Shown here piece by piece: positions 54,901-64,000 of a stretch of DNA of 64,000 bases. The notes under the pieces are model-generated. The model was not told the DNA's origin. It worked only from the letters and a program-made list of their open reading frames with translations, and did no database searches. The stretch comes from Tanytarsus gracilentus. Taxonomy: Eukaryota; Arthropoda; Insecta; Diptera; Chironomidae. How positions within the stretch are numbered: position 1 is the stretch's first letter; the number at the start of each line of letters is the position of its first letter. The stretch is from assembly GCA_038502055.1 (NCBI GenBank), contig JAXRKN010000028.1:310001-374000 (forward strand), written 5' to 3'. The position numbers and the translations under genes are program-made.

Positions 54901-54969
54901 AGCAGAATTATGCGACAGTACATCACAATGGCGCAATCATCTGCTCCACAGAGAGACAAAAGAGAATAA
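40622..54969 (+). CDS. Myo15: Unconventional myosin XV, full-length isoform (sisyphus-like)
   Basis: Actin motor of filopodia and actin bundles. Exons: 40622-40804, 41717-42662, 42860-43019, 43076-43320, 43382-43528, 43669-45244, 45296-47634, 47690-48558, 51268-51653, 53068-53305, 53364-53639, 53697-53797, 53855-54263, 54325-54406, 54467-54744, 54802-54969. All phases agree, giving 2800 aa. An SH3-like N-domain (GDLVWF) precedes the motor (~75-765), which has P-loop GESGSGKTES (~177), switch I NDNSSRFGKY and switch II DIFGFE. About three IQ motifs follow (IIQKNWRGYRQRR is clearest), then MyTH4-1 (~875-1080), an F1-like FERM piece (~1090-1175), a long disordered Pro/Ser/Gln linker, F2/F3-like sequence (~1970-2155), MyTH4-2 (~2290-2455) and FERM (~2460-2790). 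The order fits myosin XV better than VII or X. I find no SH3 domain in the tail. Confidence 0.93.
41415..41591 (+). CDS. Possible alternative first coding exon of myosin XV
   Basis: ATG 41415 opens exactly 59 codons ending at a GTTAGA donor-like site in phase 0, the phase needed to join the motor exon at 41717. The product has an acidic block (DDDDADE) followed by a basic one (KEKAKKKFYWKYRY), and its base composition is more coding-like than its surroundings. Splicing this way would replace the SH3-like N-domain exon (40622-40804). There is no homology support, so it may be chance. Confidence 0.3.
48559..49668. promoter_or_regulatory. Probable internal promoter region of the myosin tail isoform
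   Basis: This is the first half of the 2.7-kb intron between the exons ending at 48558 and starting at 51268. It contains an unbroken (GA)n tract at 48938-48985, a type of sequence bound by GAGA-like factors in fly promoters. An arthropod-type initiator TCAGTT follows at 49225-49230, and then a leader without stops in the way of ATG 49669. A tiny upstream frame ATG-AAA-TCA-TGA (49661-49672) overlaps that start. The initiator assignment is inference. Confidence 0.4.
48938..48985. repeat. (GA)n microsatellite, 48 bp
   Basis: An uninterrupted alternation of G and A from 48938 to 48985 in a myosin intron, about 730 bp upstream of the alternative start ATG. It is likely polymorphic in length. The purine strand could form triplex DNA or bind GAGA-type factors. 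Confidence 0.9.
49669..54969 (+). CDS. Short tail-only isoform of myosin XV (MyTH4-FERM without motor)
   Basis: ATG 49669 opens a 230-codon exon (49669-50358) ending AAE at a GTAATG donor in phase 0. It can splice to the exon at 51268, also phase 0, and share the last eight exons of the full gene, giving 875 aa. The unique amino terminus is Ser/Asn-rich with an acidic run (DDDDDEDVISDSDS), a Cys cluster (KCHIKCEYKNCC) and a helix VKEILARFETLREAAE. The product would keep MyTH4-2 and the C-terminal FERM but lack motor and IQs. It could compete with full-length myosin for cargo; that is inference. It reads like an alternative first exon because the upstream sequence contains stops in this frame. 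Confidence 0.65.
51654..53067. other. Intron in the myosin XV tail
   Basis: A 1.4-kb AT-rich intron between the HFNN-coding exon end (51653) and the exon starting at 53068 (SQEDSPKSRSEK). Splicing makes a GAC codon across the junction. No exon, repeat or RNA gene is recognised in it. Confidence 0.6.
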
Positions 54970-56597
54970 AATTAATCTTAAATTAATCATCTAACACAAA
55001 CACACAAGCACACCAATTTATTATTATTTTAAATATCTCTAGAATTGTCTTAGAAAAATTAATTAAAAAATGTTGAAATTATAAAAAAATGGAATTGTGG
55101 AAATTATTTTTTGCTGGTGTATTTTATCTGAAGAAAAAAGTGAATTATATTTTTGAGATCTTTAATTTATTATGTTATAAAAATTTAGAAGCTTAAATAA
55201 AATTTTGAAAATTATTTTTTGAAAGAAATATTTTTTTCACTCACTTTTAGTTGAAATTAAATGTTTGAGCCTCAAAAACTTCCTTCCTCACTTCGCTTCC
55301 AATTGCATTTCATTATCGTCATAATTATTTTCGCATAAATCAAAATGAAATTTGTTTTCACTGTTAACGACTTCATCGCATGTCAATCACGAGGGTGAGC
55401 TTGATGTTTGAAAAAACTTGTTGCTCATTTTATGCAAAATTAACTTTGCATTTGTAAAAATGTTGCATTAACTGCACTTGATTGAATATTCATGAAGCAA
55501 CATTGAACGTTTTTACTTTCGCTTTCAATAAGTAGAGCGGACATGATTTTTAAGGTGGAGACACAAAGAGAAAATTTCTGAGAAAGTTCTGTTAAATTTT
55601 TAACTTAATTTAATTAGTGGAAAAAAATTTGCAAATTACATAATTAGTGTCCACACCTTGAAAAGAGTTAACATAAGTGAAAGCAAACATGAAGATGCAA
55701 AACAATTACTCATAATTTGCAAATTGACGTCTTTATTACGTAGTTAATTAAAGTTTTTCTTAGATCATGCTTCAAAGTTTCAATTAACATTCATCGCTAA
55801 CACTTTAATGATTTTTTCCCTCCTTACATTTTAAGTTTATTTTAAATTTTTACATCGCGTGATTTGATTCCACTCATGTGTGAGCTTTAGTGATTTGTTA
55901 TCAGGTTCAAACTTGGCACTTTTTCTATTTTTTGCGGCTTTTCCTCTTAATACTCACTCGAGTTGATTATTACTCGCTGATAATTTGCGGTGTGAGCTAG
56001 TAAAAGTTTTTTCTTTATTGCATTTCAGCTTTCCACGACCGCTTCCTGTTGAAAAATTGTTGCTGGTGGCAGTGATAGGTCCTCGACGGTCATTTCAAAG
56101 TTGTTTGATTTTTCTAAAAATAATTAAAAGTTTTTAATTATAATTTTGAGAGCAAGAATTTTTTAGTCACTTTTTTAAAATTTGATTTTAGCAGAAAAAA
56201 ATTAATTTAGGAACGAACGTTAATGAACCCATTCATTCAACCTTCTTCTATTCTGTTTAGAATTAATTCAAGAATGTTTATGCAAACTAGAACTAAAAGC
56301 AGTTGTAGCACAGAACAGCATTAAGGCTATAATTCTTGTAATTGGATTAATTCAAAGCAGAAAAATAACCACAATTAAAAAGGGTAAAAAATTAATGGAA
56401 GCACAAAACAAGCTCATGATTTAATGGAATATTAATTGGATCAAGTTCAAATTTTCTGGCACATTTTTCTTGTTATAAAAATTTGAAAATTTTATCCTTA
56501 AACTCGTTTCAATTTAGATTCTTCTTTTTATTATTTAAGCAAATAATTTTCCACGCCATAGAAAATTTTATTCATATCGCATGACATGAGAATTTAA
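54970..56597. other. Intergenic DNA between myosin XV and the ARL13-like gene
   Basis: Convergent 3' flanks of the two genes. An AATAAA signal for the myosin lies at about 55195. The inverted repeat at 55552-55660 is listed separately. No coding sequence is supported. Confidence 0.5.
55552..55660. repeat. Short imperfect inverted repeat (hairpin e)
   Basis: AAGGTGGAGACAC (55552-55564) pairs with GTGTCCACACCTT (55647-55659) at 11 of 13 positions, around an AT-rich centre. Intergenic. Confidence 0.5.
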
Positions 56598-58359
56598 TTA
56601 TAATATTAAATAAACGCTTTGGCATGGACTAAAATAGCCACAATATAAAGAGGTATTTTGAACTATTTTGCATTGTACCGCGTGCCACCCAGTGAAATAT
56701 AATTTTTCACCTTTTTCATCCTTCAACTTCTCAAACTTACCGGTTATTTCAGATACTGTGATAATTCCATTGATTATGCCGGTTTTTAATCCTTGGCGAA
56801 TTTGCCGTTCACACGCAACGTCATAATTTATGTGAGCAAGTCCATCACCAACAAGCGGCGAAACTTGATTGCTCTTCTTGGCGCGCAGTGACGGTGCGAG
56901 ATTTGATGACGCGAGAAAGTTGTCCTTAGGAAAGCTCACTTTAGCATTTGGCGCGGTCTTTGGTCTATTTTGGGAAAATCGAAGCTTTTTCTGTGTGGAA
57001 AAAAGAAAAGAATTGTGACGTAGTTAAAGTAATTTAGATTTACGTGGGTGACATTTTTAGAATCGTGCGTAAATCGAAAATGACATGAATGAAATTTGTA
57101 ATTTTTTTTCGATCATGATGGAGTGAAATTTTCATGTCTTTAAAATATAATTTGTATCAACCCCACGCCGTGATTTAAAAATAAACTATTGACACTGACC
57201 TTTCGCTTCCCGGTGGCCGGTCTCCGAGAGTTTCGCCTCGGAATTTCTTCATTTGAACTTAACGACTCATTTTGTGTGACGACACGCAAGAAGCGAATTT
57301 TATTCTGAATGCTTTTGTAGTTTCTGTTGATAGTCTTCAAGAGCCATTTGAGAGCATTTCTAGCAACCTGAGAATCGTAGAGATCTTCAAAGCGTCCACT
57401 ACCTTCGACATAGCACGGCGTTCTAAAGAGATTTGCAAGATATTCAACTTCGAAATAATCGCAAATATCAAGTGGATCAATGGCACCCGGAATGTCCTGT
57501 TTGTTAGCGAAAATTAAAGTCGGTTTTCCCATTAACAAGTCGTTTGACATGATTGCGCCAAAAATCTGCTTCGATCTCTCAAGACTCCAAGCGTCAGTCG
57601 CATCGATGACGTAAATCACGCCGAAAACCTGCAAAAATTAATTTTAATTGGAATTATTAGCATTTTTATTGCTTTATGACCATCGTCAAAAAATAATTTT
57701 TTTCGTTCACTCCATTTGACGACTTTATTGTTTGTGTCACGATATTGTAAAGTGAGAAGGTCCTTTCAAGGGGTGAAAAACTTGCAATATTCAAAATTAG
57801 AGATTTTTTTTTAAATTTTTAATATCGAGTGAAACTTTCAAAAAATTCAATATTGATATTACAAGTTGTCCCACCCCTTGCTTTGTGTCCTTCAGAGTGA
57901 ATAAGAAAAAAACTTTTTCTGAGTTCAAGTTAAGAAAACTTTTAAATTTTTTATGGTAATAAAAATTTAAATAATTCTTAATACTACCCTAAATTAATTA
58001 CTCAAAGACTTTACTCACATCAAGAAAGTAATACTTCCATATATCATAAAACTCCTCGCCACCTAATTCGGTAAATTTAATCAATTGTTTCTCAAACTTC
58101 GTACTGAACATGCGACACCCTTTTGTTGGTAAAAATTCGTCACGCCTTTTGCCCAGCAGTCGATGTGCAATCTCAGTTTTTCCCGATTCCTTAAGTCCCA
58201 AAATTAGAATTGGAAGTGACCTACATTGCGAGAAAAGAGAAAACCGCAAACTTATTATAAGCGAAACTAAAAATAAAAAAATCTATTTTTAAACTAAATT
58301 AATTGAAATTCTTACTCATGTTCTAATCGACGAAAGCAGCGTCTTAAGCAATTTCCCAT
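56598..58359 (-). CDS. Divergent ARL13-like small GTPase
   Basis: Exons on the minus strand: 58316-58359, 58019-58220, 57200-57628 and 56598-56990. Phases agree, giving 355 aa. MGNCLRRCFRRL suggests N-myristoylation at Gly2 and palmitoylation at Cys4/Cys8. The G domain covers ~17-200: P-loop GLKESGKT (23-30), switch I Thr in LPTKG (47), ELGGEE (66-71) and NKQD (124-127). The string IWKYYF and the stretch after NKQD match ARL13B closely. The tail of ~150 residues is basic and Ser-rich, without the coiled coil of vertebrate ARL13B. Two key residues differ from typical ARFs: the switch II Asp is Glu66 and the catalytic Gln is Glu70. ARL13 proteins act in cilia, so sensory neurons or sperm are the likely site. 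The last 25 residues could be read-through of a missed splice. Confidence 0.75.
57766..57880. repeat. Short imperfect inverted repeat (hairpin f) in the ARL13-like gene
   Basis: CAAGGGGTG (57767-57775) pairs perfectly with CACCCCTTG (57872-57880). The arms extend inward with partial pairing: AACTTGCAATATTC on the left against ATATTACAAGTT on the right. It lies in the intron 57629-58018. Confidence 0.6.
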
Positions 58360-58830
58360 CGTTGACAATGCGAAAATTATTAATAGCAAAATATCAGCTG
58401 ATTATCATGAAATTTTTTGGAGCCTTCGATTTGTCATTCTGTACTTGATGAAATGAAAACTGAGAATGAATCTTGAGGTGAAAGAAAGAAAATTTCTGTG
58501 TGGATTGTAAATAAAAAAAAGTTCAACTTGATGGTCTGTTATTAAATATGGTAGTCATGCCAACTCGCATATGGCTGTGGTGAATTTAACTTAGGGCGTT
58601 TGAATTTTTCAGTTAGGAACTAAAATTGGGCGCTTTAGAACTTTTGTGTGTTAAAATTTTTATATTTATCAGTCACAGCACACTTGCAAAAAAGTTGTTG
58701 CAGTCATTTAAATTTTTAGAATTTTTTGGGTATAAAATGAAATTCTTTTTATTTGAGCTTGAGGGAGTCAGAAATTCAAATTTGATTTTTAAAATTTAAA
58801 AAAGTGCCAAAAGAATTTAAAAGAAATTCC
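58360..58830. other. Intergenic DNA between the ARL13-like gene and the carboxypeptidase relic
   Basis: It should contain the minus-strand ARL13-like promoter just above 58359. A ~29-bp direct repeat (GAAATTC...TTTGAGCTTGAGGGAG) occurs at 58739-58767 and again at 58823-58851, where it runs into the carboxypeptidase relic. No gene is seen. Confidence 0.5.
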
Positions 58831-59171
58831 TTTAATTTGAGCTTGAGGGAGGATTTTCATGCTATCGGACAATTGCCTAACGGTTAGTGGACAAAAGACT
58901 TGCTTAACAACTACGAACTCTCTGAAATTGGCCTCAAAGGAATCAAAGTCGTAAAACTCAAGTTCGGCACCGATTATCAGCTCGGGTCATTTGCAAACAT
59001 TATCTGTGAGTGTCATTAAATTTTTAAGCTGTTATCTCAATTGTTTCTCATTCTTCGCCAGACGAAGCATCTGGCAGTTCACTCGATTGAATGAAGGCGA
59101 GCTTTAAGACAAATTTAACATACGCATATGATCTTCGTGATTCGGGTCAATACGGCCAGATACTTCGCTAA
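58831..59171 (+). pseudogene. Decayed M14 carboxypeptidase relic (last two exons)
   Basis: The translated sequence aligns with the two intact carboxypeptidases downstream: FHAIGQLPNG, stop, WTKDLLNNYELSEIGLKG, then KLKFGTDYQLGSFANII. The donor at 59006 has the same phase as theirs. After a 56-bp intron the acceptor at 59061 leads to YEASGSSLD, stop, MKASFKTNLTYAYDLRDSG. There are in-frame stops at 58885-58887 and 59088-59090; the second replaces the Trp of the DWVK motif. The catalytic Glu position is Asp. The signal peptide, propeptide and zinc-binding HxxE exons are absent. Splice sites look intact, so decay seems recent or the sequence diverged slowly. Confidence 0.85.
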
Positions 59172-59507
59172 TTATTGATAACGCGTCAATTGTTGCAATC
59201 TGAACGGAAGCTAAGTTGAGGGGAATTTGATGAAAATTTTATTTAAAAAAATAAATTGAATAATTTCCCTTGCAAATTTTTTAATTTCATCCTCGACCTT
59301 CCTTATTATCAAAAAAAAATGTGACGAATTTAAAACTAGAGCGTTGAACTTGATAAGACTAAAAATCTCGTGATTTGCACACGATTGTCTCAATGGCCAA
59401 AAATCCTTATCAAAAATGGACATGAAATATATTAATATTTAAAGCGAGGTTCGTGAAATGCAATTTTAGTCTGAAATCTGCTTTCAACACAAGAGGATCA
59501 AAAAAAA
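59172..59507. other. Upstream region of the first intact carboxypeptidase
   Basis: AT-rich promoter region and 5' UTR of the gene starting at 59508. An AT-rich TATA-like run (ATATATTAATATTTAAA) lies at about 59426-59443, but I cannot assign a start site. An imperfect inverted repeat (GTTGAGGGGAA near 59213 with TTTCCCTTGCAA near 59265) is similar to the other hairpins but weaker. Confidence 0.4.
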
Positions 59508-60921
59508 ATGCTCAGTGCTGTGATTAAATTATTAATTTTAATATCTTTGTCGTTGAGTGGAAGTGGTGAAAAAGCTCGATACGATAATTATAGAGTTTAT
59601 GAAATTTTCATTGAAAATGAAGAGCAATTAAATTTGATGAGGGAAATTGAAAGTGATTTAGATGGGGTAAAATTTATCAAATTCGTAATTCAATGATTTT
59701 TGCACAAAAATGTAAAAATATTTCAGTACCGAATTATGGAAAATGCACTTATTAACTCTAAAATTAGACTCGTCGTCCCACCGCATAAATTTGCTGAATT
59801 TTCAGAGTTTGTTGAAGAATTTAAAATTAAAACTCGGCTGGTCATTAGAAATTTACAAAAGTGAGGAAATTTCAAGGGATGAAAAGTTTAATTTTTTTAT
59901 AATACAAATTTTAGACTCGCAGATCGTGAAAAGCCTCGAAGACACCGTCGAAACACTCTCGATTGGACTCGCTATTGGACAAATGATGAAATCAGTTCAT
60001 GGTTGATTTCACTACCCAGAATTCATCCAAATGAGGTGACTTTAATAAATATTGGAAAATCGTACGAAGGAAGACAAATTTTGGGTGCTCGAATTAATAT
60101 TGGAAGTAAAATGAATAAAAAGTCGATTGTCTTTGAAGGCACACATCATGCAAAAGAGTGGATTTCACCGGCCACAATCACATGGATGCTAAATGAACTT
60201 TTGACCTCAAAAGATGAAGAAGTTAGAAAATTAGCGGAAAATTATGAGTGGCACGTGTTACCAGTTACAAACCCCGATGGTTATGAATACACTTGGACTC
60301 ATGATCGTTACTGGAGAAAGACACGACAGCCCTCTTCACTTTATTGCAAGGGAGCTGATTTGAATCGAAATTGGGATAATCATTTTAATGAGTCCGGAAC
60401 ATCAACCAATCCATGTCGACAAACATATCCTGGCAGTGCGCCATTTTCAGAGCCCGAAATTAAGCAATTGTCAGAGTACTTGAGAAAAATTCAAAATCTC
60501 GTTGGTTATTTTAGTTTTCACGCTTATGGTCAAATTTTAATGGTTCCTTATGGCTACACGAAAGAAAAACTCGATAATTATCAGCAACTCTATGAAATTG
60601 GACTAAAAGCGATCGAAACAATTAAGTCGAAATTCGGAAGTGAATATAAACTTGGATCGATCGCAAACACCGTAAATTGTAAGTGTTTAAATATTTTTGG
60701 ATTAAAATGTTCAATAAATTTTTACAGACATTGCCAGTGGAGCGTCGATGGATTGGGTTAAGCATGAACTTCGACCAAATGTTACTTTTGAATATGAAAT
60801 GAGAGATAAAGGATACTTTGGATTCAGCTTGCTGCCCGATCAAATAATTCCCAATGCCATCGAAGTTTTCGCTTCCATCGTGACAATTCTCAAAGAAGCT
60901 CAAGCGAGAGAAATTGCCTAA
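59508..60921 (+). CDS. Metallocarboxypeptidase A-like zymogen 1 (M14A)
   Basis: Secreted digestive-type zinc carboxypeptidase that removes hydrophobic C-terminal residues. Exons: 59508-59666, 59727-59860, 59915-60678 and 60728-60921. Phases agree, giving 416 aa, the usual procarboxypeptidase length. A signal peptide (residues 1-20) and an M14 propeptide (to about 105, starting EKARYDNYRVYEI) precede the catalytic domain. Zinc ligands are H176 and E179 (HHAKEW) and H300 (FSFHAYGQ). Arg232, Asn248 and Arg249 (LNRNWD) bind the substrate carboxylate. Tyr353 and Glu376 (YEMRD) are the catalytic pair. The specificity position equivalent to CPA residue 255 is Met360, which fits A-type rather than B-type. 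An AATAAA signal follows at about 60975. It is a tandem duplicate of the next gene. Confidence 0.93.
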
Positions 60922-61118
60922 AAATTGACTGACACGTGATCGTAAATGTCCAAAATTTTAACATTATCGTCTTTAATAAAGTTTGATAAATTTCTCAAGT
61001 GGTGACTCGCTTCTGTCTCGTAATAATTTCTGATATACCCTCTAATCGAAACTCTTTAAAAATCGTCTGAAAAAATTCACCTCGATCCAGTTTAATTCGA
61101 GCTTTAAAGTGAGGCAGA
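60922..61118. promoter_or_regulatory. Short spacer between the tandem carboxypeptidases
   Basis: Only 197 bp separate the stop of the first gene from the ATG of the second, so it must hold both the 3' end of one and the promoter of the other. A poly(A) signal AATAAA is at about 60975 and a TATA-like GATATACC at about 61031. Such tight spacing suggests the second promoter is very compact. Confidence 0.5.
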
Positions 61119-62517
61119 ATGAAATTTTTGGCAGTGATAATTTTTTTAGTGACTGCAGTAAATTGTGAAAAAGCCCGATATGACAATTATCGAGTTTATG
61201 AAATTTTTATAGAGGATAAAAATCAATTGGATTTAATGCATGAAATTGAGAATTATCCAGATGGGGTGATTTTTAAATTAAGTTAATTAAAATAAAGCTA
61301 ATTTTAATTTTTCAGTATCGTTTAATGGAATTGCCATCAGCAGTCAATTCAAAAGCTCGTCTAATTGTTCCACCTCATAAATTCGGCGAGTTTAGTGAAT
61401 TGGTTGAGAAATTTAATCTCAATGCCGAAATGATAATTAAAAATCTTCAAGAGTAAAAAACTATTTTTTATATTTTTTTTGAAATTTAACGACAAAATTT
61501 TATTTAGAATTTTTGATCAAGAACAACCGCGTAGAAGTCCTCGAAGCACACTCGATTGGACTCGATATTGGAAATTGGATGAAATAAATTCGTGGTTGAC
61601 ATCTTTAACGACTCAATATCCAAACGATGTCACTCTTGTTAATATCGGTGACTCATACGAAGGAAGATCACTTTTAGGTGTTCGATTAAATATCGGAGGT
61701 GGTTCAAATAAAAAGTCGTTAATATTTGAAGGCACTCATCATGCACGCGAATGGATTTCACCAGCAACTGTTAATTGGTTTTTAAACGAACTTTTGACGT
61801 CCACTGATGAAGAGGTTAAATCGATAGCCAACACCTATGACATGTACTTCTTCCCAGTGACAAATCCAGATGGATATGAATACTCATGGACGACTGATCG
61901 ATTGTGGAGAAAAACAAGACGACCAACGACAAATTTAATCTGCACTGGTATTGATTTAAATAGAAATTGGGATAACTTTTTCAATCAAGGTGGAACATCA
62001 TTAAACCCATGCAGTAACATTTATGCTGGCGAAGTTCCATTTTCAGAACCTGAATCACGTCAATTGGCGGACTTCATTAAAACTGTTCCAAATCTTGCCG
62101 GATATTTTGCTTTTCATTCTTATTCTCAACTTTTAATGATTCCTTATGGATGGACACACGAATTACTCGACAACTACGATCAACTTTATGAGATTGGAGT
62201 TAAAGCAGTTGAAACGTTAAAGTCAAAATATGGAACTCATTATGAAGTTGGATCCATCGCCAATATAATTTGTGAGATTATGAAGTTTAAAGTTTTAATT
62301 TATAATGTAATTAAACTTTGTAGACATTGCAACTGGAGCATCAATAGATTGGGTTAAATATGAACTCAAAACAAATTTGACATATGAGTGGGAATTAAGA
62401 GACACAGGCGCTTATGGATTCAATCTTCCAGCGGATCAAATAATTCCCAACTGCATTGAAGTGTTCGCATCATTCGTGACAATAATCAGAGAAGCACAAC
62501 TAATGGGAATCGCTTAA
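61119..62517 (+). CDS. Metallocarboxypeptidase A-like zymogen 2 (M14A)
   Basis: Same family and architecture as the neighbour 197 bp upstream. Exons: 61119-61265, 61316-61452, 61508-62271 and 62324-62517. The last two exons are exactly as long as in the upstream gene, giving 413 aa. The signal peptide is residues 1-16 (MKFLAVIIFLVTAVNC), followed by the EKARYDNYRVYEI propeptide. The catalytic set is complete: HHAREW zinc motif, LNRNWD, AFHSYSQ third His, YIATGASIDW and YEWELRD with the catalytic Glu. The CPA-255 position is Ile, as in true carboxypeptidase A. Intron positions and phases (0, 2, 1) are the same as in the first gene, so the pair arose by tandem duplication. AATAAA signals lie at 62516-62521 and about 62565. 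Confidence 0.94.
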
Positions 62518-63555
62518 ATAAAAAAAGTTTTAGATAAATTTTTTATTAAATAATTTTTATTTGCAATAAAATTTTATTTCTCCATCTCTCTCTAATAATT
62601 TTTTAATATAACATAATTTCATTAAATTTGCTATATTTATCGTCACTTCTGTGTGTAGTTAGGAAAAAAATGAGTTTTCATTGTGTTCCTGATGCCATTC
62701 AATTTTTTTTTAAATTCCATTTTTGAAGTGCATATATAGAATAAAGTTAATAGAGTTTTTTTTACACATTTGCAGATTATTCTTTTTGGTGAAAAGGCAA
62801 AAAATTTATATCTGAACAAAAACTAGCTTTATAAAAAAATTCTAAGTTTTTCACTATTTAAAAATGAGAACAATTGCCTAAAACTCTCGGCGATAGTTCT
62901 GGACGAAAAGCACTAAAAAAGCTTTTACTGCATAAATTCAAAAATAATTATTTTCTTTAATTATTTTAACGAATCATTTCATGATATTTAATAATCGTCT
63001 AAAGTGCACAGAGACTGCATTATTGCAACCTCTCATGTTTTCTCATTTTGATTAAATTACAATAAAATTTTACTTTTTTTATCAAAAAACATTCATTCAA
63101 TCGCTCACCTTACAACATAATCAGTTTTTTTCGTCATCATCGTCATCAGATTAAGAGTGACTTTTACCATCTTTGTGCAAAACATTTTTTTTTTCATATA
63201 AGGATTAAATACTTTGAATTCGATATATATTGGAAAGTTCTTTCTTCACAATTTTTTTAAGTTACTATAAGAGTGAGTAAATGTTGCTTCTTAAAAGTTT
63301 TCATAATCATCGGGATTACACATTTTAACATTGGAATTTTGAATTTCTAGAGTTTTTTGCTCAAAAAGTTATGCATTTTAATAAATATTTTTTTTTTGTT
63401 ACACATTTTGATGATAATATTTTTTTGCCATCCAAAGAAATTAATTATGAACATTTTTCCCATCGTCTTCTACGGGTTTAATTACAGCAAGGAAAGATCT
63501 GTGAAAAAAAGAGTGAGTTATAATTTTTATAATAGAAGAAATTAAGTGAAATTAC
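62518..63555. other. Intergenic DNA downstream of the carboxypeptidase cluster
   Basis: AT-rich, noncoding. The open frame 63357-63545 is low-complexity and hydrophobic by composition, without support. The right part may be an intron or 3' region of the minus-strand gene whose exon starts at 63788. Confidence 0.5.
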
Positions 63556-63788
63556 CTCTTTCAACATTAGTATCGGATGCAGCGACTAGATTGTTATTAA
63601 TATTTAAATTATGAGTAATTAAGCTAGAATTACTATCTATGAAGTTATTGTTATTCAAATTTGTTGACACGTGATCGTCACTGCTTGCTATCGCTACGTC
63701 GCCGCCAAAATCAATGAGTTTGTCCTGATCGATTGGCATCGAAGGTGTCGAGTTGATGTCGATGGAAGTGTCAGAGGTTTGGTTGGCG
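63556..63788 (-). CDS. Internal exon of an unrecognised Asn-rich protein, gene runs off the right edge
   Basis: On the minus strand an acceptor TTTAATTTAG ends at 63789, and a GTAATT donor lies at 63555. Between them 233 nt stay open. The translation includes ANQTSDTSIDINSTPSMPID, then IDFGGDVAIASSDDHV, then an Asn-rich run with LNNNNF and NINNNLV, ending VERG. The exon length is not a multiple of three, so further exons are needed on both sides. The upstream ones must be beyond 64000 or in the last 200 bases. Low-complexity Asn/Ser content fits a regulatory or scaffold protein, but I do not recognise it. Confidence 0.5.
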
Positions 63789-64000
63789 CTAAATTAAAAA
63801 CATTTGGTTATAGAAAATTTACTCAAATTCCGATGACGATGACAAATATGGTGAATATATGACAAACATTTTATGTGTGCATTAGAGGAAGAATGGTGCA
63901 AACAAAACTTAAAACGATGCGTTTTAGTGGAAGAAATGGCGAACAGAAAATTTATTTCCCAAGTAAATTTTTTTTTATACAAATAGATGAGTAAGTCACA

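Noticed and set aside
57272..57517. 81-codon plus-strand frame
   Set aside because: It is the antisense shadow of the ARL13-like exon 57200-57628.
59861..59914. CAAGGGATGAAAAG in a carboxypeptidase intron as another hairpin
   Set aside because: Only one arm is present; the intron is too short and contains no complementary arm.

Overview
The window is eukaryotic nuclear DNA from an insect, most likely a dipteran fly of the nematoceran (mosquito or midge) kind. The base composition is very AT-rich, and the genes are split into many exons by mostly short GT-AG introns. The protein families match well-known insect genes: an AIP3-domain protein like mosquito AGAP005037, a myosin XV like Drosophila sisyphus, SmD3, an ARL13-like GTPase, and tandem M14 carboxypeptidases. 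The species assignment is inference. I built every gene model by joining exons at splice sites and checking that phases agree.

Layout. (1) 1-32083, plus strand: one long gene for a SRCIN1/p140Cap/SKT-family cytoskeletal adaptor. It has at least 23 coding exons and two alternative amino-terminal exons. Two minus-strand genes lie inside its introns: a secreted pentraxin-domain protein (11598-16497) and a small type I membrane protein (21219-22201). (2) 32084-34951: the 3' UTR and then an 899-bp element with perfect 18-bp terminal inverted repeats (32503-33401), whose core is a ~147-bp tandem repeat. (3) 34952-35555, minus: SmD3. (4) 35556-40621: long noncoding stretch, probably 5' UTR and regulatory DNA of the next gene. 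(5) 40622-54969, plus: a complete myosin XV (2800 aa). A probable internal promoter at about 49.2 kb gives an 875-aa tail-only (MyTH4-FERM) isoform. (6) 56598-58359, minus: an ARL13-like GTPase with altered catalytic residues. (7) 58831-62517, plus: a carboxypeptidase cluster with one decayed relic followed by two intact A-type procarboxypeptidases. (8) 63556-63788, minus: one Asn-rich exon of a gene that continues past the right edge.

Functionally the window is mixed. The adaptor and the myosin both act on actin-rich protrusions, the carboxypeptidases are probably digestive, and SmD3 is splicing housekeeping. I see no operon-like logic, CRISPR, rRNA or convincing tRNA. The least expected observations are the inverted-repeat element with an in-frame 147-bp (49-codon) repeat, a scattered family of short imperfect inverted repeats with related ends in introns and intergenic DNA, the tail-only myosin isoform, and the apparent absence of the SH3 domain from the myosin tail.
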